From contig OZ234494.1 of the NCBI GenBank assembly GCA_965153455.1, positions 9,920,001 through 9,984,000 on the forward strand: a DNA stretch of 64,000 nucleotides, in the 5' to 3' direction. How positions within the stretch are numbered: the stretch's first letter is position 1; every line of letters starts with the position of its first letter. Source of the DNA: Sphagnum compactum. Lineage: Eukaryota; Bryophyta; Sphagnopsida; Sphagnales. The notes under the pieces are model-generated. The model worked only from the letters and a program-made list of their open reading frames with translations, made no database searches and was not told the origin of the DNA. Both the position numbers and the translations under genes were made by a program. Shown piece after piece: positions 49,242 through 63,200 of this stretch.

Positions 49242-50789
49242 TGAAGTGAAGATTGCATGGATTTACTGACAACGAAAAACTCTGCAATCAGGCACCCTTT
49301 AAACCAATTGGAAATTCTTGGATTTTCTCCCCTTCAGAGATCCATGCCTACATTGGCACGGAAACACATATGTCACTCTCTAGCCAAATGGATTGGATCT
49401 TCTCCCATTCACGGATCCATGATATCTGCCTCAGGTCCCATCTCCAAATTGTGTGTGTGTGTGTGTGTGTGTGATTATTTGTTGTAAGCATCCATGCAGG
49501 ACAGATCAGCACAGTTTTGTGGTTTTATTATTTCTTTTTCTATTTTTATATGGAGACCATTGCATCAAAAGGTTTTTCAAGAGAGATATGAACTAGCAAC
49601 TCCATCCATTGGTAGTTATACTGAACATGGTTTTCATCTTCTCAGGATGATCCATTTTGAACCAGAAGTTTGTCACATGGGATTGTAGAGGTGGGAAACT
49701 GAAGAAAGAGGAAAGCAAGGATGTATGATGAAAAAGGGAATTTATTTATGGAGCAAGATTGTTGGTTTGATGAAACATGCTAAGAATAAGAGCAAACTTT
49801 GTATCACAGAGGGACCCTACTAGAGGCAATAGAGGCAACTTCATTGCCTCCACATCATCCAAGATGATCAGAACAATTCAGCCTGCTAATGAAATTTTGT
49901 CTCCAGCAAGTGAGCTTTTACCAATAGCAACAAACTGCAAGGGAACCTTTAGACTTTACACATTCAGAATGTATGATGATGATACAAAAACTCAGCTGCT
50001 ACATTCTCCATTTACTGTCATCTTCTTCTACTCTTACTGATCATCTGAACACCTTTGTGGTAAGAAGAGGGCACAATTTTCAGGGTTAAGCATTTAGAGC
50101 ACAACCCATCTAAAACAATACCTCTTCATAAGAACTGAGAACTTATCCATACTAATGAATTGATAGATGGCTTGATAATAAGGTGATGTTGATTCAGATT
50201 TGACACCATAGCCTCGGGAAAAGACAAAACCCAACCTAAAGAACAAAGAAAGAAAAACAGAGACAATAAACTGAGGAGCAGTTAGAAGAACAGAGGCAGT
50301 CAGTCACAAACATTTTCACAGAACTTCAGCACGACACCGCAATAGGATGTGCTACCATTAGCATCTGCACTGACTTCATACACCCCTATCTGTCACCAAT
50401 TTATCTTATAACAATTTACTAGTAGATAATTTTGACATATTTTCATCAAATCTTTTCTATTGCAAAGTCCTAAGTTGGTTTTTTTTTAATCTTGTTCCAT
50501 GTTTTTTTAGATTATTGGAAAGAATCAAGTTTGAATGTTTTCAAATATATTTTCTTAATTTTACTTTCTACTTGCAACATGTTTTCATCATCTCTTCTTA
50601 TAATCTAATATCATGCTTTTAGTTATTGAGCCTCAAAATTTTGTTTTTATGTAATTGCAGAAATAAAAAGAGACTCTGAGTTTTCTATAGAAGCTCGTCT
50701 CAATCTAGATCCTAAGAACAGAAAGAATATTCTCATTTTTAAATCTCTCTTCAATTGCAAAGTATCTAGTACCAACCAATATTTTAATG
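49242..50789 (+). other. 3' flank of the ABCG gene and intergenic DNA
   Basis: This stretch probably begins with the ABCG 3' UTR. It contains a (GT) dinucleotide run at 49450-49473. The frames on either strand show no motif. The hAT target duplication starts at 50790. Confidence 0.4.
49450..49473 (+). repeat. (GT)12 microsatellite
   Basis: About twelve uninterrupted GT units lie about 210 bp after the ABCG stop codon, probably in or near its 3' UTR. Confidence 0.9.
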
Positions 50790-51358
50790 GTGGAAACCAA
50801 TGTTAGGCGGTTCTCACTTTTTTGTGAGAACCGGTCGGTTTCGGTTCTTACATTATGTTATGAGAACTTGATTGGTTCTCTATTTTTTTCAGGGGCCTGG
50901 TGAGACTCGACCAGGTTATCAAGATTTTTATTTCTCCAAATTCACCTGGTTCTCAAATAGGGTGGTTCTTGCATATATAATAACAATCAGTTCTCATGTC
51001 CAGTTCTCACAACCCAGTTCTCATTTTTTCGAAAATTAAAATTTACCTTTATAAATATTTAATTCGCTTTATCAATTAAAATAATTTTTTAAACTTAAAA
51101 AAGTTACTTTAAAATACATGAAAATTTGGAAAAAAAATTATTCAAAATTTACAACTCCACAACTTTGTCCCTTTCAAAAGCTCTTTCAAACTCATCTAAT
51201 TTTTCTTCTAAATTAAAATCACTCAATAGAATATGCGAAACTAAAAGGGGATTTACAACCTATCCTAAGATCATTGTGCCAATTTTTGCTCACAAAAATA
51301 AATTTGTTCAAATTTTCTGATTATAAATGACATATCCTAAGACTAGTAAGGATTCCAA

Positions 51359-53475
51359 CTAATGAAAATATTCTTCTATTTCAATTTGAGATCCAACTAT
51401 TCCTAAGATTTGTCTAACACAAAAACCACCTATAGAAAACATGCTTTCATGTTTTTCCCACCATTGTAGTGGACACTTGATGTTTTTAACATCCACTTGA
51501 TAACGCTTGAAAATCAAAAGCTCTCTATTCACCAATTCCATTGTTGGTTCACTTGTGGTACCTATCATTTCAAAAATATCCAAACTCATGTCCTCTTCAA
51601 CCCTTTGATCAACAACACCCCTTTAGATTCAACCAATGGATGCAAATGATAATAACATTTAAGAAGCGTAGAAAATAAACATTTTTTGTCATATTTTTCA
51701 ACAATTGCCTTACCTTGCTCATGACCAATAAGTGAGAACACAAAATGAAAAGTTTTAAACCTAAGGTCCAACATTAAAGAAAGCATATTATGGGCCTTTC
51801 TTTCTTCATTTTTTTTTTTAAAGAAAAGAATCCAAAACCTAAGCAACTTCCTTCTTATGTTGGAGGCCAAACATGACAACTCATAAACAACATTTTCATC
51901 TTCTTCCATTAAATTGTCAAAGGTTGTAGAATCAATTTCATCCCTAAATTTTAGACTCATAGATATGGCAAAATTTAATGCATCACTTAACAACCCCAAT
52001 GACCCCTAAACCAGTTTAGAATACAAGCAAACACAACAAGGCCAAGAAAATCAACAATAATGCAACAATTTTTCCATGTCAAAGGAGGTGATACTTTTAC
52101 ACTCATTCTCACAAAATTCTACTTGCTTTAACATAATATAATTTTTTATTTGAACCGCAATGCTTCATAGAAAAAGATAAATTTGTTGGCAAATCTACAA
52201 TAGCAAAAGAAAATGTTAGATTATGCACAATAACAAAAAAATGTGAAAAAAATGTTTAAATATGCAAAGTAAAAATTGAAAAAAATGTGCACACAAAAAA
52301 GTTTTAAAAAATGAAAATTTACCTTGTCTTCATTGGAGTATTCAATTTCTGAGGGGGAAGACCTCAATTCACACATGTTTTTTCTCATTCTTGCTTACAC
52401 TTTCCAGATTTTTTTTGTCAAATTATGCAGTTTTGCAAATCTCCTTGAGCAGATTTGATTGACACATATCACAAGTCTTTGCAAACTTTTTCCTTTGTTG
52501 TAGCATATTAGCAAGCCTTCGAAAATGCATGCCCAAAACAAATGCCCTAAAAATTTTCCTCCAAACCCAACATATCACAACTTACAATTGATTTTAGGGT
52601 TGTAGTCATAGTGTTCAAATTAGATCCCTCATTCTCAACACAAGCAATAATTTTTCTCCTCAATGCATAATTATCCAACAATTCTTTCAATTTTTTAACC
52701 AAAGTTGTATGTCCAATAGTATCTGTTGGCGCAAAAAGACCAAAGGTAATGTGTTTTGGCTTCCAATCATCTCCTTAGAAATTAATCACCAATGCAAAAA
52801 TATCATGTTTAGCTTTTAACATCCACAGATCAAAGCTTGCAGGTGCAAAATGGCATTCTACTATAATTGGTAAAACATATAATTGTTTAGTTTTTTCCAC
52901 TAATCCAAGCAATAATTCATTAAAAGTTATTTTTTGGAAAGAAAAACAATTCTTGGACACAAATGCATATTAAATCTTTTCAACTAACTACTTTCTACAA
53001 ATTGTAAAGGAAGATGGTTTTTGACAATTAAAAGACCCAAATCTTCCAAAAATCGCCTTTGTTGCACATCATTTTTCTTGAAAGGTTCTTTTGCAGCAAA
53101 AAAATTAGATATGGAGTTAGAAGAAATGTTTGGTTTCTTTCTAGAAGGTTGTCTTTCATCTTCTTTCAAAAGACAATTAACTTCTCTTTCAAACTTTTTA
53201 AAAATATTAGAATGATTTAAATTGACATGTTTTTTCAATGGAACTATACTATTAGTTGTGTTATATATGATTAGTCCTTTCCTAGCTTGAATTTTTGAAT
53301 TTACGTTCAATATTGGATTATTGTGACAAAAAATACAATGCACAATTTGAAAAACTATTACACTAACTTCTTTGTTATCATTCACACAATAAAATGCCCA
53401 ACACAATGCATTTATGTTACTTCCTCTCCAAAATACTCTTTGTGCATGTAACTTCTTTAAATTATTTTCATTCAT
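51359..53475 (-). pseudogene. hAT transposase, broken
   Basis: Pieces of one hAT-superfamily transposase read in order on the minus strand. At 52984-53475 there is a BED-like zinc-finger region (CIFCHN ... LKKHVNLNH). At 52775-52960 the catalytic-core segment SFDLWMLKAKHDIFALVINF appears, where related hAT proteins read FDLWmSkgaHDiFaLVinF. At 51586-51999 is a helical middle region. At 51359-51589 is the C-terminal dimerisation domain (CPLQWWEKHESMFSIGGFCVRQILGIVGSQIEIEEYF). Stops and frame changes separate the pieces (about 52.0-52.75 kb is not readable), so it cannot act. hAT enzymes cut and paste DNA and make 8-bp target duplications, as seen here. Confidence 0.82.
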
Positions 53476-54149
53476 TTATGGATTCCTACTTCCTTCTGTT
53501 TGAAAACTTCCCATTTCTTCAAGTTCTCGCAAAAGTTCATCTTCTATCCTTATTTCATTCATAAATACATCACGTGTATTTTCATATTTGGAAGACTATT
53601 CCATTATTAATTATTAATTCGATTTGAAATTAAGAATTATTGTTTTGATGAGTAGTGAAAAAAAATTAAATAATTATATGATCTTATCAAAGAGTAAAAA
53701 CTAACATTTACAAGCAATTACAAAATGCAATCTACCTTTCAAGAATTCACAAAAACAAAATACACATATTTCTAAATTTTTTTAAAAAGTTACAAGGATT
53801 ATGAGGTGGAAAAAGTATGGGGTTTTTGGGTGGATAAAATTATAATATATATGTAAGTTTAGAAAATCCTACAAAAATAAATAACAAAGCAAACGGATTA
53901 AAAAATTAGTACATATGGGGAAAAAAAATGAACTGAAAAAAAAACTCAAAAAATGGAAAAAATGGAAAAAAAATTCACCTCTAATGCTTGAATTGGTGTC
54001 AGAGCTCTAAGCTCTAACCTGCACATGACAAAAAAAGATGAAATACCATACAAACCAAGCAAAACAAAGCAACCATAGCACGAGAAAAACATCAACAACA
54101 ACACAAGAAGAACAACAAAGGTTGGGCTACCAAGTACCTGAAATGCGAA

Positions 54150-54690
54150 AGGAATAGCATCATTTGAGGAGTAACAATGCGAAAAGAATGGCATTGCTAG
54201 AAGAACGATAATGCGAAAAGAACAACGTGAAAAGAAGGACAACGCAAGAAAAGCAACAATGTGAAAAGAGTAAGGTGAAAGGAGTGACAACGTGAAAAAA
54301 GTAGCGGTGTAAGAGGAGCAACGCAAAAAAACGACAGTGCGAGAAGAGCAACACAAGAAAAGTGACAAGGCAAAAAGAATGGCAGCCCGAAAAAAAAATG
54401 CAAGAAAAGCAACACAACAAAGCAACAACAGTAACAATGACAACCCAAGAAAAAGCAACAATAGAACCTTGAAAAAGCAACGTGAACAACATGGGCAACA
54501 CAAGTAACAAGCAACAATGGCAACGCAAAAAAGCAACACAACAACATGAAAAAATAGTGCAAATAATAACAACAACGTGACAACGTGAGAAGATAACGTG
54601 AACAACAACGATGATGCAAAAAAACAATGTGCATAACCAACAAGCACAAGAAGAGCATAACAAGAGCACTAAAAGACCCCCCAAAAAATC
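54150..54690. repeat. Subterminal low-complexity repeat array in the hAT element
   Basis: Short A/G/C-rich units resembling gcgagaaaagcaacaa recur dozens of times with variation. They produce long Leu/Phe/Ser/Cys-rich open frames on the minus strand in all three phases. These frames are repeat artefacts. Arrays of short motifs near an end are usual in hAT elements, where they can bind transposase. Confidence 0.65.
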
Positions 54691-54798
54691 ACTATGAAGA
54701 AAAATGAAGCCTGAGCTTCCTTTTTATACATTTTCTTTATCCCTAACCAGGTCGAGAACCAAGTCAGGATTCAAGAACTGCCCAACACTGGTGCAAAC

Positions 54799-57223
54799 CA
54801 ATTACTTAGCAAGCATGAAGGTACTGGTCATTCTATTCCACCAAATAAGAATAAGTAGTCAATGGAGAAATCAGTAAATTCACCCTGTCTTTGGGCTTCC
54901 TTTCACCCCCTAACCCCTCTTTTAGTGATATCTCTAAAGTAAGGAAATTTTATTAAAACTCAGTATGAAATGCTGAGAAAACTCACTATGAAATGCTGAA
55001 CTCAGCATTTTAATGCAAAAGGTTCCAGAGGAATTATAGTAGTTGTACAGGTAGTAGGAGCAGCGAAAATATATGTAGCATCAGTGGAGGCGCTCAGGGA
55101 AAAAGGAAAAAGAAATAGGGTGAAACTCAGAAAACCGTCAAATTTGATGGTTTTCTGAGTTTGACCCCCCTTGGATGCTACGGTTTTTTCAGATTCTCAC
55201 CCTGTTTATGACCAAACTCAGGGTACTGGTGCTGTCTTTTCCTGACTTTATGGATAACTCTAATGCCATAGATTAACCAACATTACTAAGTTTCTCTTAC
55301 TAGACAAGTAGTACTGCACTTGTTAACCAAAACTATGGTTTGACCTAATAGAGATTGAAGTTTCAAGGAAAGGCCTTGTCTGTTCAAAAGACTTAGTCCT
55401 GCTTGTCCATTGAACTCCCAAAGAAAACAACCGCCTTCTTGACCTAGTGAAACTCAGTAAGGACAACTGCAAGTTTTGCAAAACCCGAATAATGGAATCT
55501 ATAATGAGACAAACAAAACATGTTAATTCCTTCATGTTCTGGCTGACTAAAGTTGTCAAGAATGTCAATGTGTTTTCGGCCCAATAAACTTTGAGATATT
55601 ACTAAATCCAAGAAATTAAAAGAGAATCCACTAAAAGTATAACTTACCTCAGAAAACAATGTAAAGGTATACACCACACCACAAATAGGATCTAAACAAA
55701 CAATTTTAGTAAAATCAGGAATATCAGCACCTACTATATATCTACAAAAGCTTCTCACTAAGGATAACTAAGAAAACAAACTGGAACAGAATTCAACTTG
55801 ATAAGATGATCCAAACTCCCCTACTAAGTGGTAAAATGTAGCCAAATAGCAACCATTGGAATACAACTTCATTGGTTAAAGACCAACTGACAAAACATCA
55901 GGAACATGTTACATATGGAATCTTAGCCAAGAAGATATATCTTAAGCTGTTAAGTATCTAAAATCTGTATAGAGACTCCATCAAGCTTATTGTGTGCTTA
56001 CTACTTATCCTTCAACCAACTCAATTAAATCAAAAGCAGAACCAGTTAGCAGGCATGAATTTGCCCCTAATATCACTTGCTATGTCACCAGAAGCCCAAA
56101 TGATGGCACATCCACCTCTCCCTTCATCAGAAAGCAAGGTATAAAGAGGAAGAGGAGCAGTGTGTGCTTTTTAACAAATTGCTTCCAAGGCCAGCCATGG
56201 AGCTCCTAACTATCTGGAAATCAATTTCATGGGCCAAAAATAGATCTAGAAAGTCCTTTTCAACAAATGTTTTAGCCTGAGGCTAAAAGTTGTAGCTCAT
56301 AACTACCTGGACATCAAAATAACCTACCCATCAGCTAAACATAGGATTCCTAGCCACCATTCCAAAGAGGCCTATGGGCAGTTGTAATCTTGGGAGTCAC
56401 TCATAAACTATATCAGTGCATCAACTTCACCGTGACTGACAGTGACTAGCTGTCATTGCTTCCTCCCATTGCTGTCAGCTCCCTACAGTGGGGGTAGCTA
56501 AGAATATAATCCTGCCCCCAAATTGAGCAATCAATTATACAAAAATCTGTGTTCTAAGCTTCTGCCACATTTCCAGAAGCAAAGTGAAGACTTGAGCATG
56601 ATATCAGCTAGCACTCAAGAGACATAGGTAGTCAAAAGTCAATAGTATCCTCATTCATGCAACAAGCTTGTGTGGGTAAGCTTCATTTTATTTTAGCTTG
56701 CCGCTGTAAACGCAAGCATTTCAGCCAAGGCACAGAGAGCCCTACCTAGTGGATGGTGGGGCCACCTGCACCCTGAACATATCCTTCAAGCACATGATGA
56801 CAAGTGACTACTTGGATGTACTACATCACTTTTGACACCAAAAACACACCAAAATGTGAGATGCCTGTAGATGATTAAAAAAACAGAACTCCACTCCAAC
56901 AATCAACCACACAAGATGGGAGGCTGGTACCGTCGAGTGACAGTTGTACATATGCTGTCAGTACTCCCTAGAAAAGTCTATGCTTAATGTGCACCTGCTT
57001 AGCAACCATACCACAAACTAGCGATAGTACCATTATCAGTTTGGTGGAGAAAGAAACTGTCCCAGGGATGACGTCATTGATCATGTTCACAAATCTGGGC
57101 AGCAATTGGATCTGGCTTGCTTGCAGTATGCCAAGTGTGATTCTGGGTAAAAACCTAGTTAAGCTAGTAAATGTGGTGGACTACTGGACAACCTGCAACT
57201 CCCTCTCCAGATTGAGCCAAATG
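54799..57223. other. Intergenic DNA with a strong hairpin; 3' flank of the O-GlcNAc transferase gene
   Basis: No gene is supported. A near-perfect palindrome lies at 55119-55166. Between about 56.8 kb and 57223 is probably 3' UTR of the minus-strand gene that ends at 57224. The open frames at 55323-55758 on the minus strand show no domain. Confidence 0.4.
55119..55166. repeat. Near-perfect palindrome
   Basis: Positions 55123-55142 and 55143-55162 are inverted complements with one mismatch and no loop (aaactcagaaaacc... / ...ggttttctgagttt). The pairing extends to 55119 and 55166 with one more mismatch. Upstream (about 54958-55010) the phrase aaactcagtatgaaatgctga is repeated. Confidence 0.88.
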
Positions 57224-60200
57224 TTATTGATCAAAAGGAAACTCAACATTATCTTCACGGACTTTGAACGGCTGTGGGTGACTGCCACTGCAATACAGGT
57301 TCCACATCTTGAAATACGCCCTCTCCAAGTTTTGTACCTGTTAAAACACCACCATATCACATATGTGTCCACTGACAGCACAATTGTACAGCCTTTCCAC
57401 TGCCTCCAAATTTGTATAACATGTGTGCATAGACCTCCATGATCAACAAGCAGACAAAAGGTCAAGGAGATTCCTTAGGGTGTCAAAAACTGGGATGTGT
57501 CATGCGCATATACTGCAATGCTCTGAGAACCAGTTCTTGAAAAGACTTAATGGACCAACTTTTGGAAGGAAGGATTACCCAGCGAGTTGTGTCAAACAAT
57601 GGACATGAAAGTCGGGCAGATCGCAGCTTTGAAGTTAGAGTCCTCAGCATTGTAGGATGTGTTGCCAACATCACTGCCCTCTCCTCATATTCTTGCATGC
57701 TGATAACCAAAGAAAACTCAATACCTAAGCCTCCCTTGATGGAATCATGTGCCAACATTCTATTTAAGAAGCAGCAATAAGCTAGAATGGCCAAGCAGGC
57801 AATAGAATTAATCCTGCATTGGCCACATACCTGCTAACAACCATCTCGTCACCACAACCAGCAGCATGACACAGTGACATTGCTACACGTGTTGCCATCT
57901 TCTCAAGTGGCAGGGTCACCATGGGAAGCCCTGCCCACAGAACATCAGTTCCTGTTGTATGGGCATTGCAAAGAGGCCTGCAACAAACAGACAAGGTCTC
58001 AGAAGTTACTTCCAATTGCCTCTCTCCACTACTATGGTCGTTCAGAATGATTGTGATAATAGCAAAGCTACCAGATTGTAACACGCCAAAGCCAATAGCC
58101 ACAACCCACTGACACCTGTAGCCTCTATTACAACGTCCAAAATCAAAAGCAAGGACCAACAACAGGACATTGTGGTGAACATACGTATCAAGGAATAGGT
58201 CAGCCAGGGCACTGCGCCTGATATGCTCATTTTTAGCAGCCACATCTGTGAAAATGATCTGCTCAGGCCTCACACCTTGTGCTGCTGCAACTGCAACCAA
58301 AAACATGTGTGCTTTCAGACCAGGTGCATTCTTGTGCCAGTATGGACACGTCTGAAAGACAAAAGATATGTGAGAGCCAAAACTGTACTCTTCTGACAAA
58401 AACACCACTGGAAAGATGCTCACATGCTCGTAGTCGAGTTTCCCCAGCAGCAGGAAAACGTAGGAGCCAAAGTGCACTATTTGGGACTCGCTTCAGAATC
58501 CTACACCTGTTAAAATAAACAAATTTCAAGTAAGGACAATTATGAAATTATCTTTGTGAAGTATTGAGAACTTCACCATATTTATGATATACACTAACCT
58601 GAATAAACTGAGAGATGGTGCAACAATAACTGAACAATTTCAGATCCAACAACATATCAGCATACAAGAAAGAAAGAACCAAGACAGCAGTTCAACAAGG
58701 AAAGACTGATGTGAAGACAAACACGGAACACATATGTAACACTATTCCCTCAATCCAGATCTGTGTAGTTCTAAAACATTGTCTCTTCAAGAATACCTAA
58801 TTACCAACTGTTTGCATAGCAACAGTGGGTATACAAGGTTCATCAATTTAGCAATAAGTGGAAGTGTTTTTCAACACCTGACATACTGTAACATACAACC
58901 AAATCATATGCATATATAAGGAGTAAATGTATGGTAGGCCACATTCATGGACAAATACAGGAAAAAGAATAGGTAGCACTCAATGATAATAAGACCTCAG
59001 AAAACTAACCAGGCTGAGAAGACATCAGCATCCATTTTGTACAACTGATTGAAACAGGCAAACAAAAACTTGTCTTCTGGTAGTCCATAATCGGCGCGCT
59101 TCATGCTGCTTAAAGGATCCAAGACATCCTGGTTTCTCTGAAAGTAGCCCATGCAAATCACTCTAAATGATCATACAAGAATATACTGACAGTGAGACCC
59201 CAAATCAGAACTTCTGCAGGGCAATTGAAATTTTGATACTTTGGTTTCCTTGTACACCTCATGCACAACACATTCATCTATGCAAAAAACATGAGGGCTC
59301 CATTTCCAGGATAACAATCTGGAGACTTCCAATATGCTTATGTATAAATTAAAAAATTAGCCAGAGAAGCAATAGAGCAGTCTATCAAAGACATGCTTTT
59401 TCTCTAATCTGCACTTGCTTCTAGATGAAGTGAAAAGCCCTACAGAGCTCATGAACTGTCAGAGAATCTGGTCACCTCATGCCTAAAGTTCAAGCCACTG
59501 ATGCTACCAACAACTACAGGTCACATGAGAAAGAACAAGATACCTTCAAGATAATCACCCACAAAAGTTGGATGTCAAATCTCACCTGCTTGTAGTCATT
59601 GACGAAGTAACAGTGTGGTAGGTGAACAAGCTTCTCTGAGTATATGTGTGAATACTGAGTTGGGGATACAAGCTGCACACCTCACATATAAACACTCAAG
59701 TCCTTCTCTGCTCTATCACATGGCAAAAGTAGAAATATGTAGAAATGTATAGCTGCAGACCTCAGGAATAAAACACTAAACACCTTCATGGAAAAAGAAG
59801 AAATATGCAGAAGCCTAAAACTGGTGCAACATCACTTCTTCCAATTCTTGGAAACTCATCAGTCAATACACATAAGCAAAGCCTCTTCAATAAGAATGCA
59901 CTCGAATCTTCAAGAAGGATCCCTCCCATTCAATTCCACTTATGGTCTACATACAAAATTTTAAGGGGTCAAACATCGTGCTCCAATTACATTTGAAAAC
60001 TGGAGGCTGTCAATAACCTACAATAATAAACAATTCATGAATTCAAATGACATACCTCATCTGTCACCAAATAATCTATGTACTCGGCGCCAGTGGTACC
60101 AGGAAAACCCATGTATGACACCTGGATGGGAGCTGGTTGCATTGCAAAAATTTCATTTCTAGCTCCCTGCATACTTGAACCAAATGGAAGTGGTCAAAAA

Positions 60201-63200
60201 GGGTTCAAGCTTTACTGCCACAAAGATATCAAGGTAGACACTTAATGAGGAACTCATGCGAGGGTTTGAGAATACAAGGTCACCCTTAACAAGGAACTCA
60301 TGGAATGGAGTTAAATTGAATGAAATATGCAAACAGAGTATCTTTCATAAGAACAGAGAAATCTCCATTCTCACAGTGAAAAAGAAACAGCAAGGGTTTC
60401 ACTTCCTCAGGGAGCCACAGAAAGAACCAAACTAGGGAAGACAAAAACAAACAAAAAACACATGCCGGTATGAACAAAAGTGCCAGTCTCACACCTGTTC
60501 AGGGACCATCAACAGTAGTATGTATACCACAACTTCCCCACTGACTTCATCAGCTCCCTACAGGGGGTGAAGGCCAGTGACAAGCACCAACCTACGAACT
60601 GAGTTTCTGCTGCAATTCCAGAAGCAACGGGAAGACTCAACCATACTACTGGCTAGCAACAGACCACAACAACAATGACCAGACAAAGAAACAAAGAATG
60701 AGAGAAAGGGAAAAGAAAAACTAAAGGAAAGGACAAACAGGGAAAGACTAGGAAAAAGTGGGCTTACAAGAAGCTCCCCACTTACAAGACCCGAAGCAAA
60801 ATCATTCAGAAAATGCCAAAAGCAGAAATTCCAAACAGGAATTTTTCTTTAAGATGCAACCCTCTAGTTCTCTTTAGAAGAACTTTGAAAGGGTAGCCTT
60901 TTGCCTTCAGAAAGACAATAAGACTGACCATCTGGAAGACAAAAAACTTCTTACAACTACAAAGTCTCAAGAATCTGTAAAACAGAGGTAGAGATGAGCA
61001 TAATTACCTTAGTATAGCCATTGAGATTTACCAGAATCTGAATCTGGTCATCACAGATCAGGTGAGCAATGGAATCTGAAGACATGGTAGAGACATCAAC
61101 AAAATGCTCAGCCTCAGCTGATATCCGCTGCCTCCACTCACTGCCATCACTCTGGCTTAAAGCATAACAGAACACCTGCAGCAACACAGACCTTTGATAA
61201 TCAGGAAACAAAAATTTACAGAGCCCTGCTCTAATTAACAAATGAATGTCACAATCTACAGGCAGGAAAGAAGAGACCATAGGTTAATCTACATACTACA
61301 CAGCCAAAATGAAATGTAAGACACTGAAAACTATGCACCAAAAGCAATCTATCATGCTTTAAATAGCTGCACAGGATAGTATTCAGATAATCCCAACAGT
61401 GCTCACCTCTACATTATCATGGTTGTGCATGCCAAAGACAGAACCCATGAGGTGAGAAAGTGGATGATTTCCAAAATCGCTGCTCACATACCTACCATCA
61501 GTTAAACCAGAACAATGATCTGCAAATCAGATGACCAGTATGTGACTCTAGAACCCCTGAAAAATACACTACAGTCATAGCCAAAGCCGATTAAAATAGG
61601 TACCACATATATATATTTCGAAGATTTTATAAAATTTGCAAGACAAGCTAATAAAGGTTGGACATACCCAACTCGTAGACGGCCACTACCCCCTTCACTC
61701 TTCACACAAGCAGCTCGAGGATGAGTAAATGTCTGTTCTCCAAACCTTGAAGCAATCAGGGAACAGTGCTCTGCATATTTACGACTGTTTAACAGCACCA
61801 CAAGCAGTCAGTCCAAAGTTACAGAATTCATTCCCTGCTCTTGATGACAAGGACATCTTTGGGCATTAGATTAACATATTTCTCTCTCATGCAACACTGG
61901 GGGGGCATTTTGTAGATATGAAGACACAAAAGAACATGTGACAAACCAATTTGCAGTTCTCTCAATTCTGAAGACTTATACCTTATCTCGAGAGCAAGCA
62001 TGGCATCAATTGGATATGCAATGGCATGGAAAGGCTGCACACTAGGAAGCACTCGCATCTGCATCAAATCAAAGTATAGAAACACAGATCAAGCTAAGTA
62101 AATCATACATATTAATTGCCTTGTCTGTCCGTCTGTCTGTGACCACTGGACGCAGAGAAAAGTGACGGGAAAAAGATAAGAGACAGGACCGAGCACCGGT
62201 CGACGACCGTAGGATGGAGAGCTTTCGGCGAAGAGAAAAATGTACGCAGCAGTAAAAAGCGCATGGGTGTTAAAATCATTGGCAAATCCATCATTGGCAA
62301 AAATATAAAAATAAAAACAAAATATCGACGTAGCTGACAGAAAGTCTGTCCGTCTGTCTGTGACCACAGGACGCAGAGAAAAGTGACGGGAAAAAGATAA
62401 GAGACAGGACCGAGCACCGGTCGACAACCGTAGGACCGGGCGGGGGGGAGCTCGACGGGTGCATTATGCACCGGGTTCACACTAGTATGTGAGTAAGAGA
62501 CACTCCCCTAAGCCATTGGTACAACCCTCCTATGAGGTGGCCTCTATATTTTTGCAGCAGCAGGCTGCCCAATTTTCACACATTCCAGTACTTTTTCCAG
62601 CCCAAGATGCTTAACAATTACAAGTTATATCTGGGTGTACCCACCTTGGTTTAAACACAAACTACCCTACTCAACATGGAAAGTATTGAGTAGACAAAAG
62701 CTTCAACAAAGTTGAAGACCAGACAGTGCTGCTTGGATTGCATGCAGTCACCAGCAGAAAGACATAGAGCAAAACCCATCAAAACCACAAAAATAAGAGC
62801 ATCCTCCAAGTGCAGGCTCTTGTGAACTTCAGAACATCCATCAACACATTGAGCCAATCTAGAAAATGAATCAAAAGCTTGGCAACAAAGCTATCACCTT
62901 GATCTGCCTTCTCACAACAGCCTCAATCTCAATGAACTTGTTATCCCGATCATCCCAGTCACATACACACTGCAATAATCGCACAAGAAACCACATCAGT
63001 TTCAATAAAAAAGTTCAAGTTTGTACCAAAACTGATTGGCAGAACTGAACCCAATCCTGTACATTCCTTCAATACAAGATCCAGACCCCAAACTAAAGTG
63101 GAATTTTAATCTTGAGCTCTAACATCACCAGTACAGAAATTGGTGAGCTCAAGAACACCTGAAGAGTGTGAAGCAAATTGCAGGTTGCCTCAGGAAAATC

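Larger units (their letters stand above)
50790..54798 (-). mobile_element. Complete-length hAT transposon, decayed
   Basis: The element runs 50798-54790 (3,993 bp). The left end CAATGTTAGGCGGTTCT and the right end (inverted) CAGTGTTGGGCAGTTCT match at 14 of 17 bases and start CAnTG as hAT ends do. They are flanked by an 8-bp target duplication, gtggaaac (50790-50797) and gtgcaaac (54791-54798), one mismatch apart. Just inside the left end, CGGTTCTCAC and GTGAGAACCG (50808-50817, 50824-50833) form a subterminal hairpin, and GTTCTCA motifs repeat nearby. The transposase is on the minus strand and broken (see separate entry). Confidence 0.85.

Noticed and set aside
53946-54684. Three overlapping minus-strand ORFs up to 233 residues, rich in Leu, Phe, Cys and Ser
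   Set aside because: All three phases are open because the DNA is an array of short degenerate repeats inside the hAT element. The apparent membrane segments come from the repeat composition.
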